From contig NZ_DAQC01000008.1 of NCBI RefSeq assembly GCF_002502735.1, positions 124,001-188,000 on the forward strand: DNA of 64,000 bases. The letters run 5' to 3'. Position numbers and translations under genes: made by a program. The notes under the pieces were generated by a model that did not search any database, was not told where the DNA came from, and worked only from the letters and a program-made list of their open reading frames with translations. Below are positions 44,852 through 53,880 of this stretch, one piece after another. The stretch is from Methanoregula sp. UBA64 (GTDB taxonomy: Archaea; Halobacteriota; Methanomicrobia; Methanomicrobiales; Methanospirillaceae). The stretch's first letter is position 1. Each line of letters opens with the position of its first letter.

Positions 44852-46129
44852 ATGGCTGGTGATGACGGACACCACAATGCAGAGGGGCAGGGCGGCCCCG
44901 GCTGCACAAACGAAGCAGAGATCCGGACCCGGATCAAGACGGGCGAGGTCAGGCTCTACGAACTCGAAAAGATGATGCCGCCGGTCGATGCGGTGCGGGT
45001 GCGCCGGGGGTACATCGAGCAGGAGACCGGGACCACCTTAGAGAACATCGGGATCTTCTCCCTCGACGTGGACCGGGCCGCGACCCGGAACTGCGAGAAC
45101 ATGATCGGCGCCGTGCAGGTGCCGGTCGGGGTTGCCGGGCCGGTGCTCGTAAACGGCGAATACGCGAAGGGGAAGTTCTGGCTGCCCCTTGCAACAACCG
45201 AAGGGGCGCTTATTGCCTCGGTGAACCGGGGCGCAGGCGCAATAACAAAAGCCGGCGGGGCGGAAGTACGCGTCCTGCACGACGTGATGACCCGGGCGCC
45301 GGTCTTTGCGGCAAAAAGCGTGGCGCACGCAAAAGAGATAGCGGACTGGGCCGCCGCCCACGAGAAGGAGTTTGCCGCGATTGCTGCAACGACCACCTCG
45401 CACGGGCAGATGACCGGGCTTACCACCTACGTTGCGGGCACGAGCGTCTTTGTCCGGCTCGAATTCGATACGAAAGACGCGATGGGCATGAACATGGTCA
45501 CCATCGCGAGCGCGAAGATTGCCGACGAGATAGCAAAAGCCACCGGCGCCCGGCTCATCGCCCTCTCGGGGAACATGTGCGCCGACAAGAAGCCGGCGGC
45601 TATCAATGCAATCATGGGCCGGGGCCGGAGCGTTGTCGCCGGCATCGCGCTCTCCCACGAGCTCATCGAAAAGATCTTCAAGACCGATGCAAAATCGATG
45701 TTCGAGGTCAACTACCGGAAAAACCTCGTCGGCTCGGCCCGGGCCGGGGCCATGGGCTTCAACGCCCATGCGGCAAACGTGGTCGCGGCGATGTTCATTG
45801 CCTGCGGGCAGGACGCGGCCCATGCCATTGACGGCAGCACCTGCATGACCACGATCGACCCGACCGACGACGGGGTGTACGTATCCGTCACGCTCCCCTC
45901 GCTCCCGGTCGGCACGGTCGGCGGCGGGACAGGAGTGGACACTCAAGCAGAGTGCCTGAAGATCCTCGGCGTTGCCGGTGGCGGGACGCCCCCGGGCGCG
46001 AACGCCAAAAAGCTTGCCGAGATCATCGCGGCCGGCGTTCTTGCCGGGGAACTCTCGCTGATCGGCGCACTTGCCGCCCAGCACCTTGCCCGGGCCCACC
46101 AGGAACTGGGCCGGGGCGTGAAACGGTAA
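44852..46129 (+). CDS. hmgA: Hydroxymethylglutaryl-CoA reductase (class I)
   Basis: 425 aa. Reduces HMG-CoA to mevalonate with NADPH, the committing step of archaeal lipid synthesis. Catalytic residues are visible: Glu in LATTEGALIASVNRG, Lys in SGNMCADKKPAAIN, Asp in FDTKDAMGMNM, and the C-terminal His in LAAQHLARAHQELGR. The NADP loop is DAMGMNMVTIA. The first 20 residues are a Gly/His-rich extension outside the conserved core. It complements the HMGS/thiolase operon at 15-18 kb. Confidence 0.96.
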   Translation: MAGDDGHHNAEGQGGPGCTNEAEIRTRIKTGEVRLYELEKMMPPVDAVRVRRGYIEQETGTTLENIGIFSLDVDRAATRNCENMIGAVQVPVGVAGPVLVNGEYAKGKFWLPLATTEGALIASVNRGAGAITKAGGAEVRVLHDVMTRAPVFAAKSVAHAKEIADWAAAHEKEFAAIAATTTSHGQMTGLTTYVAGTSVFVRLEFDTKDAMGMNMVTIASAKIADEIAKATGARLIALSGNMCADKKPAAINAIMGRGRSVVAGIALSHELIEKIFKTDAKSMFEVNYRKNLVGSARAGAMGFNAHAANVVAAMFIACGQDAAHAIDGSTCMTTIDPTDDGVYVSVTLPSLPVGTVGGGTGVDTQAECLKILGVAGGGTPPGANAKKLAEIIAAGVLAGELSLIGALAAQHLARAHQELGRGVKR

Positions 46130-46169
46130 GCGATAAAAAAAGTATTTTCTCTTTTTCTTTCGGGTTTTT

Positions 46170-46568
46170 TCAGGGGTATGCTTCGCTAAAATCGCGGAGC
46201 GCCGATGCAAGGATCTTAGTCTTTCCCACGAGCGCCGCGATCATGATCGTATCGAAGATCTCGCCTCTGGTGGCTCCCTCTTTTGCCGCGGCCTGGATAT
46301 GGAACTTCAGGCACGGGCCGGCCCCTGCCGCTGCCGCCGCCGCAAGGGTGACGAGCTCGGCGGTCTTTGCCGAAAGGTTCGGGGGCCGGCAGAGCATATC
46401 GTCCGCAATGCACATGAGCGCGAAGTAGTCCGGCCGCTCGTTCTTCTGGACGGGCAGGATAAACGGCATGCTCCCGAGCATCTTCTGTGTGTCTTCGAGC
46501 ATGTCGTCGCCGATGGAGTCCGCGTGTTTCAAAAATTCGCTGATTGCCTCTTTGTTTGCCTCTTTCAT
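46170..46568 (-). CDS. Carboxymuconolactone decarboxylase/AhpD-family protein
   Basis: 132-aa helical protein. The family motif is seen as GPCLKFHIQAAAKEGATRGE (CxxxH rather than the redox CxxC of AhpD), preceded by SAKTAELVTLAAAAAAG. Members form small oligomers and may act in peroxide defence or as decarboxylases. With a single Cys, AhpD-type disulfide chemistry is doubtful. It converges on HMG-CoA reductase. Confidence 0.85.
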   Translation of the reverse strand: MKEANKEAISEFLKHADSIGDDMLEDTQKMLGSMPFILPVQKNERPDYFALMCIADDMLCRPPNLSAKTAELVTLAAAAAAGAGPCLKFHIQAAAKEGATRGEIFDTIMIAALVGKTKILASALRDFSEAYP

Positions 46569-46893
46569 TTCCCAGGCCTCGAAACTGTGATTTTCCCGTT
46601 AGTCTGGCGGGGCGATAAACGATCCGAAACAATCTGCCCGGGCGGGGGTTCCTGATCCATCCGCACACTGGAAGGTACGTACGGAAACGGCCACCCCCGA
46701 TGGGGGTCACAAGGTGCAAAAGTGATCTCCGGGATCCGGGAAGACCGCGGATTTTCACGTCAGAAAAACAAACAATCGTACCGTGGCCCTGTACAAAAAT
46801 GCACCATGCGATCCTTCGGGGGGTCCCGTATTTTTGCCCGGGATTTGTAAGCAGTGAACCGGGAGCAGGAGTGCCAAAGAGAGCGTTTGTGCC
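46569..46893. other. Intergenic region without gene
   Basis: 325 bases with no credible reading frame. The only structure noted is a short inverted repeat, ACCCC-cgatg-GGGGT, near 46693-46707. The promoter of the gene ending at 46170 should lie at its left end, and the trailer of rimI at its right end. Confidence 0.5.
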
Positions 46894-47382
46894 CTAGAAC
46901 CGGAACCACTTCATCATCACAAGGGCGTCCTCGCCGTTTGCATAATAGCCGCCGACAAAAAAGACATCCTGGTACCCGAGCCGGCGGTAGAACTTCTGGG
47001 CGGGGACATTGGATTCCCGGACTTCGAGCTGGGAGCCGGTGGCAAGCTGGAGCGCGAACTGGTGCTCGGTCCGGTGCATCAGCTGGCGCCCGATCCCCCG
47101 GCCACGGAACTGCGAGGATACCGCGAAGTTGCAGATGTGGCCGTAGATATTCTCGCCCGTATCCTCGATGGCCCCGATGATGAACCCCGCGATCTGTCCC
47201 TCGCAGATCGCGACAAAGAACGTGGTCGGGTAATACGCGAGCGCCTCGGCAAACGTCTGTTTATCCCATGCCTCGACAAATGCCTCGACCTCGATGGCAT
47301 AGATCGCATCGACATCGGCCGGGCCTGCCCGCCGGATCTGGGCAGGGGTCTTTACCGGGATAGCGTCACGGGATTTTATCAT
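46894..47382 (-). CDS. RimI-like ribosomal-protein N-acetyltransferase
   Basis: 162 aa GNAT-fold enzyme. The acetyl-CoA site is VSSQFRGRGIGRQLMHRTEH (Q/RxxGxG/A), preceded by AIYAIEVEAFVEAWDKQTFA and followed by LEVRESNVPAQKFYRRLGY, the RimI/Ard1 signature. In archaea this enzyme acetylates N-termini of many proteins. The start at 47382 gives the usual length. No strong ribosome binding site is seen. It is divergent from the DUF1015 gene. Confidence 0.88.
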   Translation of the reverse strand: MIKSRDAIPVKTPAQIRRAGPADVDAIYAIEVEAFVEAWDKQTFAEALAYYPTTFFVAICEGQIAGFIIGAIEDTGENIYGHICNFAVSSQFRGRGIGRQLMHRTEHQFALQLATGSQLEVRESNVPAQKFYRRLGYQDVFFVGGYYANGEDALVMMKWFRF

Positions 47383-47448
47383 GGGGAAGAGCTCGTTTTT
47401 GCAGGTTATCCTGTTGCCCTTCGCGTACAATAAGGCTTTTGCGCCAAC

Positions 47449-47470
47449 AAGCCCGCTTTCGAGCGGGCTT
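47449..47470. promoter_or_regulatory. Perfect hairpin with UUCG loop
   Basis: A 9-bp exact stem (AAGCCCGCT / AGCGGGCTT) closes a TTCG tetraloop, an unusually stable RNA loop when read on the plus strand. It lies between the divergent rimI and DUF1015 genes, 18 bases upstream of the DUF1015 TATA box, so it would not be in that gene's message. It could be in a rimI leader (there as CGAA loop) or act at the DNA level. Confidence 0.5.
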
Positions 47471-47487
47471 TCGCCGGGGTCTGTGGG

Positions 47488-47542
47488 TATATATGTGATA
47501 TCGCCAAACGTATGAGAAAGAACGCCCTGTTTTAATAGGGCG
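47488..47542 (+). promoter_or_regulatory. TATA box and 5'-leader hairpin of DUF1015 gene
   Basis: GTATATATG at 47488-47496 is a good TATA box, predicting a start near 47518-47522. Immediately after it, CGCCCT (47523-47528) and AGGGCG (47537-47542) can pair around an 8-base AT-rich loop, so the message would begin with a hairpin ending 12 bases before the ATG. No clear Shine-Dalgarno lies in between. Confidence 0.5.
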
Positions 47543-47554
47543 CCGGTTGGTACC

Positions 47555-48820
47555 ATGGTAACGATCTGCCGATTCCCCGCGGTGCGTCCCGCACCCGGCG
47601 AGGCCCAGGCCATCGCAGCGGTCCCGTACGATGTCGTGACTGCCGAAGAGGCGCGGGCGATCATCAAAAAGAACCCGGACAGTTTTTTAACCGTCAGCCG
47701 TTCTGACGCCGAACTCCCGGACCTGCCCGCAAACGACGACAAAGTCTACGAGCGGGCGAAGACGAACTTTACTGCGCTGATCGCGAGCGGCCGGCTGAAA
47801 AAGGATGCACAGCCCGGGATGTACGTGTACCGGATCCGGCAGGACGGGGACACGTTTTTAGGGCTCTGCTGCTGCCTTGAGACGGAAGATTACCGTACCA
47901 ATAAAATCCGGCGCCACGAGCTGACCCGGTACGACAAGGAAGAGGACCGGACCCGGCACATCGATGCGGTACAGGCCCACAACGGCCCGGTCGTGCTGTT
48001 GTACCGGGACAAGGACAGCCTTTTCTCCTACATCGAATCGCTCATTGCGGGAAGCAGAAAACCGGATGCCGAGGTTACGACCCCGCAGGGCGGCATCCAC
48101 CAGATCTTTGCCGTCACCGATCCTAAGGCACTCGACGAACTGGAGCGCCGGTTTGTTGGTGTTGCAAACCTCTACATCGCCGACGGCCACCACCGGGCAA
48201 AGGCCGCGGTGAACCTTGCTGACCGGAAGAAAGCAGCAGGCGAGAAAAGCGATGGCGAGATCGGGCGGTTCATGGGCGTGCTCTTTGCCGAGAACCGGGT
48301 GAAGATCCACGGGTACAGCCGGCTGTTGACCGATCTCGGGAAGTACACGCCCGGATCGTTCCTCGCAGAGCTCAAAAAACACTATGCGGTCACCCCGTAC
48401 GGGACGGTGGACGGGCGCGGGTACAACATAAAACCGCAGATCGCCCGGCCGGAACAGTACCACGTGATGCACCTGTACCTCGGCGGGACGTGGTACGAGT
48501 GCACGAAACCCATTGACCAGAACGCCGGGCCCATCGATGTGCTCGATGTCTCGGTGCTCCAGAAGACCGTGCTCGAAGAGATGCTCGGCATCACGGATCC
48601 CCGGGGCGATGCCCGGCTCCAGTACCTGGGCGGTGCCCGGCCGGTGGCAGATCTCGAAAAACTGGTGGACGAGAAAAAGTTCCAGCTCGCGTTTGCCATG
48701 CAGCCGGTCCGGGTGGGAACGGTCCTTTCCATTGCCGATGCCGGCGGGATCATGCCGCCCAAGTCCACGTGGTTCGAGCCAAAGCTCTTGAGCGGGCTTG
48801 TCATCCACTCGTTCGCATAA
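47555..48820 (+). CDS. DUF1015 family protein
   Basis: 421 aa. The DUF1015 (COG4198) features are present: an N-terminal CRFPAVRPAPGEAQAIAAVP and YDVV, QAHNGPVVLLYRD, and the invariant NLYIADGHHRAKAAV motif, with its Asp-Gly-His-His resembling ParB-like nucleotide-binding sites. The biochemical role is not established. The gene precedes hisG by 55 bases in the same direction and may be co-transcribed. Confidence 0.88.
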   Translation: MVTICRFPAVRPAPGEAQAIAAVPYDVVTAEEARAIIKKNPDSFLTVSRSDAELPDLPANDDKVYERAKTNFTALIASGRLKKDAQPGMYVYRIRQDGDTFLGLCCCLETEDYRTNKIRRHELTRYDKEEDRTRHIDAVQAHNGPVVLLYRDKDSLFSYIESLIAGSRKPDAEVTTPQGGIHQIFAVTDPKALDELERRFVGVANLYIADGHHRAKAAVNLADRKKAAGEKSDGEIGRFMGVLFAENRVKIHGYSRLLTDLGKYTPGSFLAELKKHYAVTPYGTVDGRGYNIKPQIARPEQYHVMHLYLGGTWYECTKPIDQNAGPIDVLDVSVLQKTVLEEMLGITDPRGDARLQYLGGARPVADLEKLVDEKKFQLAFAMQPVRVGTVLSIADAGGIMPPKSTWFEPKLLSGLVIHSFA

Positions 48821-48875
48821 GCGGACGATCCAAACCGTATCCATTTATCATTTTTGCAGGCGGAGGGGATATGAT

Positions 48876-49748
48876 ATGATCACCCTCGCACTCCCCAAGG
48901 GCAGCCTCGAAGCGCAGACACTCCAGCTTTTCAAGGAGGCCGATCTCGAAGTCAGGCGCACCGACCGCGACTATAACCCGGCAATAGCCGATTCCCGGAT
49001 CGGGAAGGTAAAGATCCTCCGCCCGCAGGAGATCCCGACCTACGTGGACAAGGGCTACTTCGATCTCGGGATCTCGGGCCTCGACTGGGTCCGCGAGACG
49101 AAATCGGACGTGGTCGAAGTCGCGGCCCTTACGTACAGCAAGACCGGCGAGGGCAACGTGAAGATCGTGATCGCGGTCCACCGCGACGAGCCGATCAATG
49201 ATGCTTCAGAGATCCGGCCCGGGAGCAAAGTGACGACCGAGTATCCCGAGCTCACGAAGCAGTTCTTTGAGGAAAAAAAGATCCCGGTGCAGCTCTTCCA
49301 CTCGTTTGGGGCATCGGAGGCAAAGGTGCCGGACCTCATGGACGTGGTCGTGGACTTAACCGAGACGGGGACAACGCTCCGGAAGAACGGCCTTAAGATC
49401 ATCGGCCAGATCATGGAGTCGCACACGGTGATCATTGCAAACAGGGCGGCGTGGGCAGACCCGGAGAAGCGCCGCGAGATCGAGGAGATAAAATCCCTGC
49501 TCTTTGGCGTGCTCGAAGCCCGGCACAAGGTGCTCCTTACCATGAACGTCCCGACCGCGGCGCTCGAAAAGATCGTTGCCGCCCTTCCCGCCATGAAGAA
49601 GCCGACCGTGAGCCGGCTCCACGGGATCGAGTACTACAGCGTCCAGACGGTCGTGCAGAAGGGTTCGGTAAACGAGCTGATCCCGAAGCTCAAGCGGTGC
49701 GGGGCTGAGGATATCTTAGAGATTCCGATAGCAAAGATTGTGGCGTGA
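48876..49748 (+). CDS. hisG: ATP phosphoribosyltransferase (long form)
   Basis: 290 aa. First enzyme of histidine synthesis, joining ATP and PRPP. The N-terminus MITLALPKGSLEAQTLQLFK, GYFDLGISGLDWVRE, and the PRPP loop DVVVDLTETGTTLRKNGLK are typical. The C-terminal 75-residue domain (MKKPTVSRLHGIEYYSVQTV) is the regulatory HisG_C domain of the long, hexameric, histidine-inhibited form, so no HisZ partner is needed. The ATG at 48876 lies 5 bases after GGAGGGGAT. Upstream in-frame codons are ignored. Confidence 0.95.
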   Translation: MITLALPKGSLEAQTLQLFKEADLEVRRTDRDYNPAIADSRIGKVKILRPQEIPTYVDKGYFDLGISGLDWVRETKSDVVEVAALTYSKTGEGNVKIVIAVHRDEPINDASEIRPGSKVTTEYPELTKQFFEEKKIPVQLFHSFGASEAKVPDLMDVVVDLTETGTTLRKNGLKIIGQIMESHTVIIANRAAWADPEKRREIEEIKSLLFGVLEARHKVLLTMNVPTAALEKIVAALPAMKKPTVSRLHGIEYYSVQTVVQKGSVNELIPKLKRCGAEDILEIPIAKIVA

Positions 49749-49869
49749 GGGGGACCGGCGGAATATTCCCTGCCGGTTATCGATAAAAAAAATCCCCTCC
49801 CCCGGTGCGGTAGATCCTCCGGGTACGTAAAAGAACAATTATATCCATTTACCCGTCTATAGGCCAATA

Positions 49870-50472
49870 ATGAAAAGAATGCACCTTGCAATCCTGGTTG
49901 TAGCGGTAGTCAGCCTTGCCGTAACAGGAGGAATTGGTGTACTCTGGCTGCTGAACCCGTCAGGCCAGCCTCATACCGTTGATGTAAACGGCACCGGGCC
50001 CGTTAATGAAGGATTCAGACAGGTGTTCACGAGTCCCGGGGAGGATCACTTCTCGCTCGAAGAAGCGGACTCTGTCGTTGCCGTTAGCCCGGAGCAGGCC
50101 AATGCCAGCCGGCAGCACTATCCGGTCTATTACGTCAGGGGGCGGAACGTAAATAATTCCGGATACGCAGAGCAGTGGATCCTTGGAATCCGCGAGGGAC
50201 AGAACGTGACCCTGATGACCTACGATCGTACCGGAGCCGGCTCAGTCCCCTGGCAGGGGGACAAGCTGCCGGATCAGGAGATCGATCTCGCCGGCATCGT
50301 GTCGCCCGGGGATGTTATGAAGATCGTACACTCAGGAAACCAGACCCTGACAGGAGACGCCGAACTTGAGATTTCCCGGGGGATATACACGGTTACGGGG
50401 CCATCCGGTTCGCACCCCCGGGAATATAGTATCAACGCAACCACGGGGGATGTGATCGCCACCCATGACTGA
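49870..50472 (+). CDS. Secreted/anchored protein leading the pilin-like operon
   Basis: 200 aa. An N-terminal signal anchor (HLAILVVAVVSLAVTGGIGV) is followed by an external domain with NxS/T sequons and the repeated beta pattern YPVYYVRGRNVNNSGYAEQW. No family is recognised. The C-terminus overlaps the next gene by 8 bases, so it belongs to the operon that runs to 53771. A soluble accessory subunit is possible. Confidence 0.7.
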   Translation: MKRMHLAILVVAVVSLAVTGGIGVLWLLNPSGQPHTVDVNGTGPVNEGFRQVFTSPGEDHFSLEEADSVVAVSPEQANASRQHYPVYYVRGRNVNNSGYAEQWILGIREGQNVTLMTYDRTGAGSVPWQGDKLPDQEIDLAGIVSPGDVMKIVHSGNQTLTGDAELEISRGIYTVTGPSGSHPREYSINATTGDVIATHD

Positions 50473-51541
50473 CGATGCCGGTAACCTCTCGATCGATTTC
50501 CTGGCCGGTTTTACCATCTTTCTCATTGCATTCATCTATATCGCGACCCTGATCCCGGGCCTTTTTATTGGTCTCCAGAGCCGGACTGTCGATTACGATG
50601 CGGTGGCCTACCGGACGGGCGTTATTCTCGTGGAAGATCCCGGGATGCCGTACAATCCCGCATGGGAGACGCTCGCGGATTCCCATAAGGGGGACATGTT
50701 AAGGTTCGGCCTTGCCGTATCCAAAGACTCCCCCAACATCCTTTCGTCGCAGAAAGTGGATCGATTCTTCTGCAGGACCTGGTCCTACCCGGACGATTAC
50801 CGGTCGCGGGTAATTTTCGGGGATTATCCGTATCTGTTCAATATCTCTTTCCAGCAGGCGGGATCGAATCTCACGCGATCGATTGGCGACAACCCGCCGG
50901 ACGAGTACGGGTACATCCGAAGGGTGGTGAAAGTGAAAGGGAACAGCAATGCCTCGATAGATGACTCCAAAATCAGGGCATATATGTTCAATTCAAGCGA
51001 TAACGTCACGACCGATGTTTTCTCTATCCACCTGAACTTCACGAACCTGCTGGGGGATGAACCAGACCCGGCGTACCAGATTAATCCTTACAACGATCAG
51101 ATCATGGTCAACATCAGCGGCATGAATGTCAGTGTTGTGAATAAGTCCCTCGGAGCTGAAGCACAACATACTACCTTAGAGGCCATCCAGATCTGCCGGT
51201 CCAAGCCAATCTCGACTAATCCCCATCCGCCTGTTGTCTGTTTCGCAAATTTCACCTCGCCGATTGTAGATAATAAGCAGGTGGACCTCCCATATCCTAT
51301 CGAGGATAACCTCTCCCTGATTATCCCGCCGGGATTCATTACAACCGACCTTGCCGATGCCAATACCCAGTTGTATTTCAACCTGACATTCAATCATTAC
51401 GACACAGATAACGTGACTTTATTCCCGGAGAATGGGTATCTGAATAATACAGGGAGCGGGCCGTTTGAATATACGTATGACCCGAAAAACATCACCCTGC
51501 CAAAACTGCAGGATGGCGTGCTGGAGGTGTCGGTATGGTAA
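50465..51541 (+). CDS. Pilin-like surface protein (major pseudopilin candidate)
   Basis: 358 aa. The N-terminus MTDDAGNLSIDFLAGFTIFL followed by IAFIYIATLIPGLF has an acidic/neutral head then a long hydrophobic helix, as in archaeal class III (prepilin-peptidase) substrates. The large external domain is Asn/Tyr/Ser-rich with many NxS/T sequons. It overlaps the previous gene by 8 bases and the next by 7. Similar gene strings with heads of this type occur in haloarchaeal and methanogen pilus-like loci. Its exact family is unassigned. Confidence 0.7.
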   Translation: MTDDAGNLSIDFLAGFTIFLIAFIYIATLIPGLFIGLQSRTVDYDAVAYRTGVILVEDPGMPYNPAWETLADSHKGDMLRFGLAVSKDSPNILSSQKVDRFFCRTWSYPDDYRSRVIFGDYPYLFNISFQQAGSNLTRSIGDNPPDEYGYIRRVVKVKGNSNASIDDSKIRAYMFNSSDNVTTDVFSIHLNFTNLLGDEPDPAYQINPYNDQIMVNISGMNVSVVNKSLGAEAQHTTLEAIQICRSKPISTNPHPPVVCFANFTSPIVDNKQVDLPYPIEDNLSLIIPPGFITTDLADANTQLYFNLTFNHYDTDNVTLFPENGYLNNTGSGPFEYTYDPKNITLPKLQDGVLEVSVW

Positions 51542-52074
51542 ACGAGCACGGCCAGCTCTACACGATCGAGGGTGTTGCCGCAGCACTCATCATGCTCTTC
51601 TCGGCATATCTCGTTCTCGGGGCAACTTCCGTTTACACGCCCGGGGACACCCATATCAGCGATATGCAGCTCGAACAGCTGGGAACCGATGCGTTAAGGA
51701 TGATGAATACGCCGGTGAACGGTTCGTCTTCCACGAGTCCGCTTCAGGACATCCTTTATTATAACGGGGTGCAGGGACAGTTCGACGGTACCGGATTTAA
51801 CACGCTTTTTTTAAATTACGTGAATAACCAGACCGGCTCGAAGATCGATAATGCCCCAAACGGGCTTCACTACAATGCAACGGTTTCGTATTACAATATC
51901 GCGAACAAGACAACCGGGACTCTCCCGCTCTCTACAAACCGTAATCTCACCGGGGGGGAGCATCCCGTGAGGGTAACCGAATGGGTGATAGTGAATAAAA
52001 CATTTCCGGGGGGCGGGGGAACCGATTTCAAACCCCGTGCCGTTTTGGTGGAGGTACTCTTATGGCGGGATTAA
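51535..52074 (+). CDS. Pilin-like protein (DUF7288-type head)
   Basis: 179 aa. MVNEHGQLYTIEGVAAALIM matches the GQxYTxEGxAAA head of haloarchaeal DUF7288-type pilin-like proteins as I recall them, followed by a single hydrophobic helix and a short external domain (VYTPGDTHISDMQLEQLGTD) with sequons. A Glu sits about five residues into the hydrophobic stretch, as in type IV pilins. Overlaps on both sides (7 and 13 bases) show tight coupling. Confidence 0.72.
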   Translation: MVNEHGQLYTIEGVAAALIMLFSAYLVLGATSVYTPGDTHISDMQLEQLGTDALRMMNTPVNGSSSTSPLQDILYYNGVQGQFDGTGFNTLFLNYVNNQTGSKIDNAPNGLHYNATVSYYNIANKTTGTLPLSTNRNLTGGEHPVRVTEWVIVNKTFPGGGGTDFKPRAVLVEVLLWRD

Positions 52075-52439
52075 ACGATGATGCACAGTGGATCGTCCTG
52101 ATGGGATTTGTCGTGAGTTTCAGCCTGTTTTTCCTTGCGATGCTCCTCAACCAGTCGACCCTGGTCGGCCAGACAACAGCGGAAGGTGTGCTGGATTTCC
52201 CAAAAAACGATATCCGGGATGTAAAGAATGTCATTACAGAGTCCTCACAGTATTCTAGTGATCCATCCAAAATTGCCATCCTTCAAGAGGACATTAAATC
52301 ATTGGCACTCAGTCGGAAAGGGGCTGTGGTAACGTATACTATAATTCCCACATCCAACTCAACCGATTCACATAAGCATATTTCAATCCACTACAACAAC
52401 GGGGTGACGGAGTACAATGAGTACTGGACATCGCTCTGA
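52062..52439 (+). CDS. Pilin-like protein
   Basis: 125 aa. MAGLNDDAQWIVLMGFVVSF followed by SLFFLAMLLNQSTLVG forms an acidic head and hydrophobic helix. The remainder is a small external domain with a PKNDIRDVKNVITESSQYSS helix-like stretch. No named family is certain. It overlaps the upstream gene by 13 bases and the downstream one by 23. Confidence 0.68.
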   Translation: MAGLNDDAQWIVLMGFVVSFSLFFLAMLLNQSTLVGQTTAEGVLDFPKNDIRDVKNVITESSQYSSDPSKIAILQEDIKSLALSRKGAVVTYTIIPTSNSTDSHKHISIHYNNGVTEYNEYWTSL

Positions 52440-52878
52440 AGATTGCCGTGAGAACGGAGTGACGGGGATGATCGAATACGTGATCGTGAGCGGCATCCTT
52501 CTCCTGCTCTTCATGGTCATGCTCCTTATGGTAAATGCAAACTTCATGCAGGGACCGTCAGAGACGCTCCAGTATACTGCCTTTACCGATATCGGCAACG
52601 GGATCTCGACACGGATTGTCGATATCTATAGTATCGCCCCGACAAACGGAACCATATCCACTGCATTCGATATCCCGGACGAAGTCGCACAGCAGGATTA
52701 TACCGTGGAGATCCACCAGGGTGCGACCGCTGCGGATCAGTACGCCAGGGTTTACCGTGGCATCATCGCGAGCAACATCAGTCTTGGCGGGATCAGCGCA
52801 ACGCGGAGTGTATCCGGGAACACGACAGGACAGGGTATGAACAGAATACGTTACGATTCTACGGGATTCGGGACGTGA
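52417..52878 (+). CDS. Pilin-like protein
   Basis: 153 aa from ATG 52417. The segment CRENGVTGMIEYVIVSGILL followed by LLFMVMLLMV shows a short polar head then the hydrophobic helix with an early Glu. An internal ATG at 52468 with GGAG nine bases upstream is a possible alternative start, but it would remove the polar head. The external domain contains QDYTVEIHQGATAADQYARV and sequons. It is coupled to the previous gene. Confidence 0.68.
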   Translation: MSTGHRSEDCRENGVTGMIEYVIVSGILLLLFMVMLLMVNANFMQGPSETLQYTAFTDIGNGISTRIVDIYSIAPTNGTISTAFDIPDEVAQQDYTVEIHQGATAADQYARVYRGIIASNISLGGISATRSVSGNTTGQGMNRIRYDSTGFGT

Positions 52879-52940
52879 GAATGAACAACATTGCGTGGAA
52901 TTGTGAGGGGGATTAACGTGATCATGTACCATCCGGGGGA

Positions 52941-53771
52941 GTGCTAAAAACCATGCAGGCGGTCAGGACTACCAAAAGAAGGAACGAGCATGCAGTATCC
53001 GAGGCCATCGGGTTTATTCTCATTTTTGGGATTATCATTTCAGGGATCGGACTGGTAACTCTGTACGGGTACCCGATACTGATCCAGCAGCAGACAAATG
53101 CAGACGAGCAGATCATGGAAAAAAACCTGATCGTGCTGCAGAACGATGTCAAGAGCCTGGCGTACAAGACGGTCCCCTATAAGGAGACGTCACTGAAGAT
53201 AGGGGGCGGGACAATGGTCGTCCATAATACAACGGAGGGCTCCGGCAATGCACATTTTGAGATTACCGATACGAATAATCTGATCAAAAATGATGACGGG
53301 AGTCCATACACATTCTATCCCGGGGATCTTCGCTACGAGTCTGCAAGCGCCCAGACCGGCATGTCACTTGAAAACGGTGCCGTGGTAAAACGGATGCTCG
53401 CACAGGAAGGATCGGCCATGCTCGCAGAGCCCCGGTGGTTTGTGGACGACCAGACCAATACTGCCGTGATCTACCTGATCGGATTCAATTCGACCGATGC
53501 AATGTCCCGGGCCGGTGTTGGAACGGTGAAAATGGCGCTGGACCAGACAAAGACCAGTTCGACATCATATGAGATTCCGGCAGATGACCGGATCTATGTG
53601 AAGTATATCCCAAATTCAGATGCTGATTATTCAACCGCATGGGATAATTATTTTGAAAATACGCTGAAGATGACCGGCAATCCTGTCGCAGGATATATGG
53701 TTCCCACAGATCCCAAAAAAACTGCAAGACTGGTGATCAACCGGTACGATATTATCATCAAATCGGTGTAA
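52941..53771 (+). CDS. Pilin-like protein (AVSEAIG head, DUF7289-like)
   Basis: 276 aa. KRRNEHAVSEAIGFILIFGI followed by IISGIGLVTLYGYPIL is the classic archaeal pilin head (basic residues, then AVSExIG and a hydrophobic helix), resembling DUF7289/Pilin_N proteins. The external domain (about 60-276) is beta-rich, with FEITDTNNLIKNDDGSPYTF and RPxW-like PRWFVDDQTNTAVIYLIGFN. GTG at 52941 and ATG at 52953 are both possible starts. GGGGGAG (52935-52941) favours the ATG. It is the last pilin-like gene of the operon. Confidence 0.75.
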   Translation: MLKTMQAVRTTKRRNEHAVSEAIGFILIFGIIISGIGLVTLYGYPILIQQQTNADEQIMEKNLIVLQNDVKSLAYKTVPYKETSLKIGGGTMVVHNTTEGSGNAHFEITDTNNLIKNDDGSPYTFYPGDLRYESASAQTGMSLENGAVVKRMLAQEGSAMLAEPRWFVDDQTNTAVIYLIGFNSTDAMSRAGVGTVKMALDQTKTSSTSYEIPADDRIYVKYIPNSDADYSTAWDNYFENTLKMTGNPVAGYMVPTDPKKTARLVINRYDIIIKSV

Positions 53772-53880
53772 TACCAGAAGATCCCCGGGGGATTCCGACA
53801 TAAGGAACTCTGGGAAATTGATTATTTTTTTAATCCTTCGCGATACGGGGATATCCGGGATACGCAGCAGTTAAATAGCA

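Noticed and set aside
52924..52944. Mini open frame (MYHPGEC) before the last pilin-like gene as a regulatory leader peptide
   Set aside because: It is only seven codons with no supporting structure; its overlap with the next Shine-Dalgarno is suggestive but not enough.
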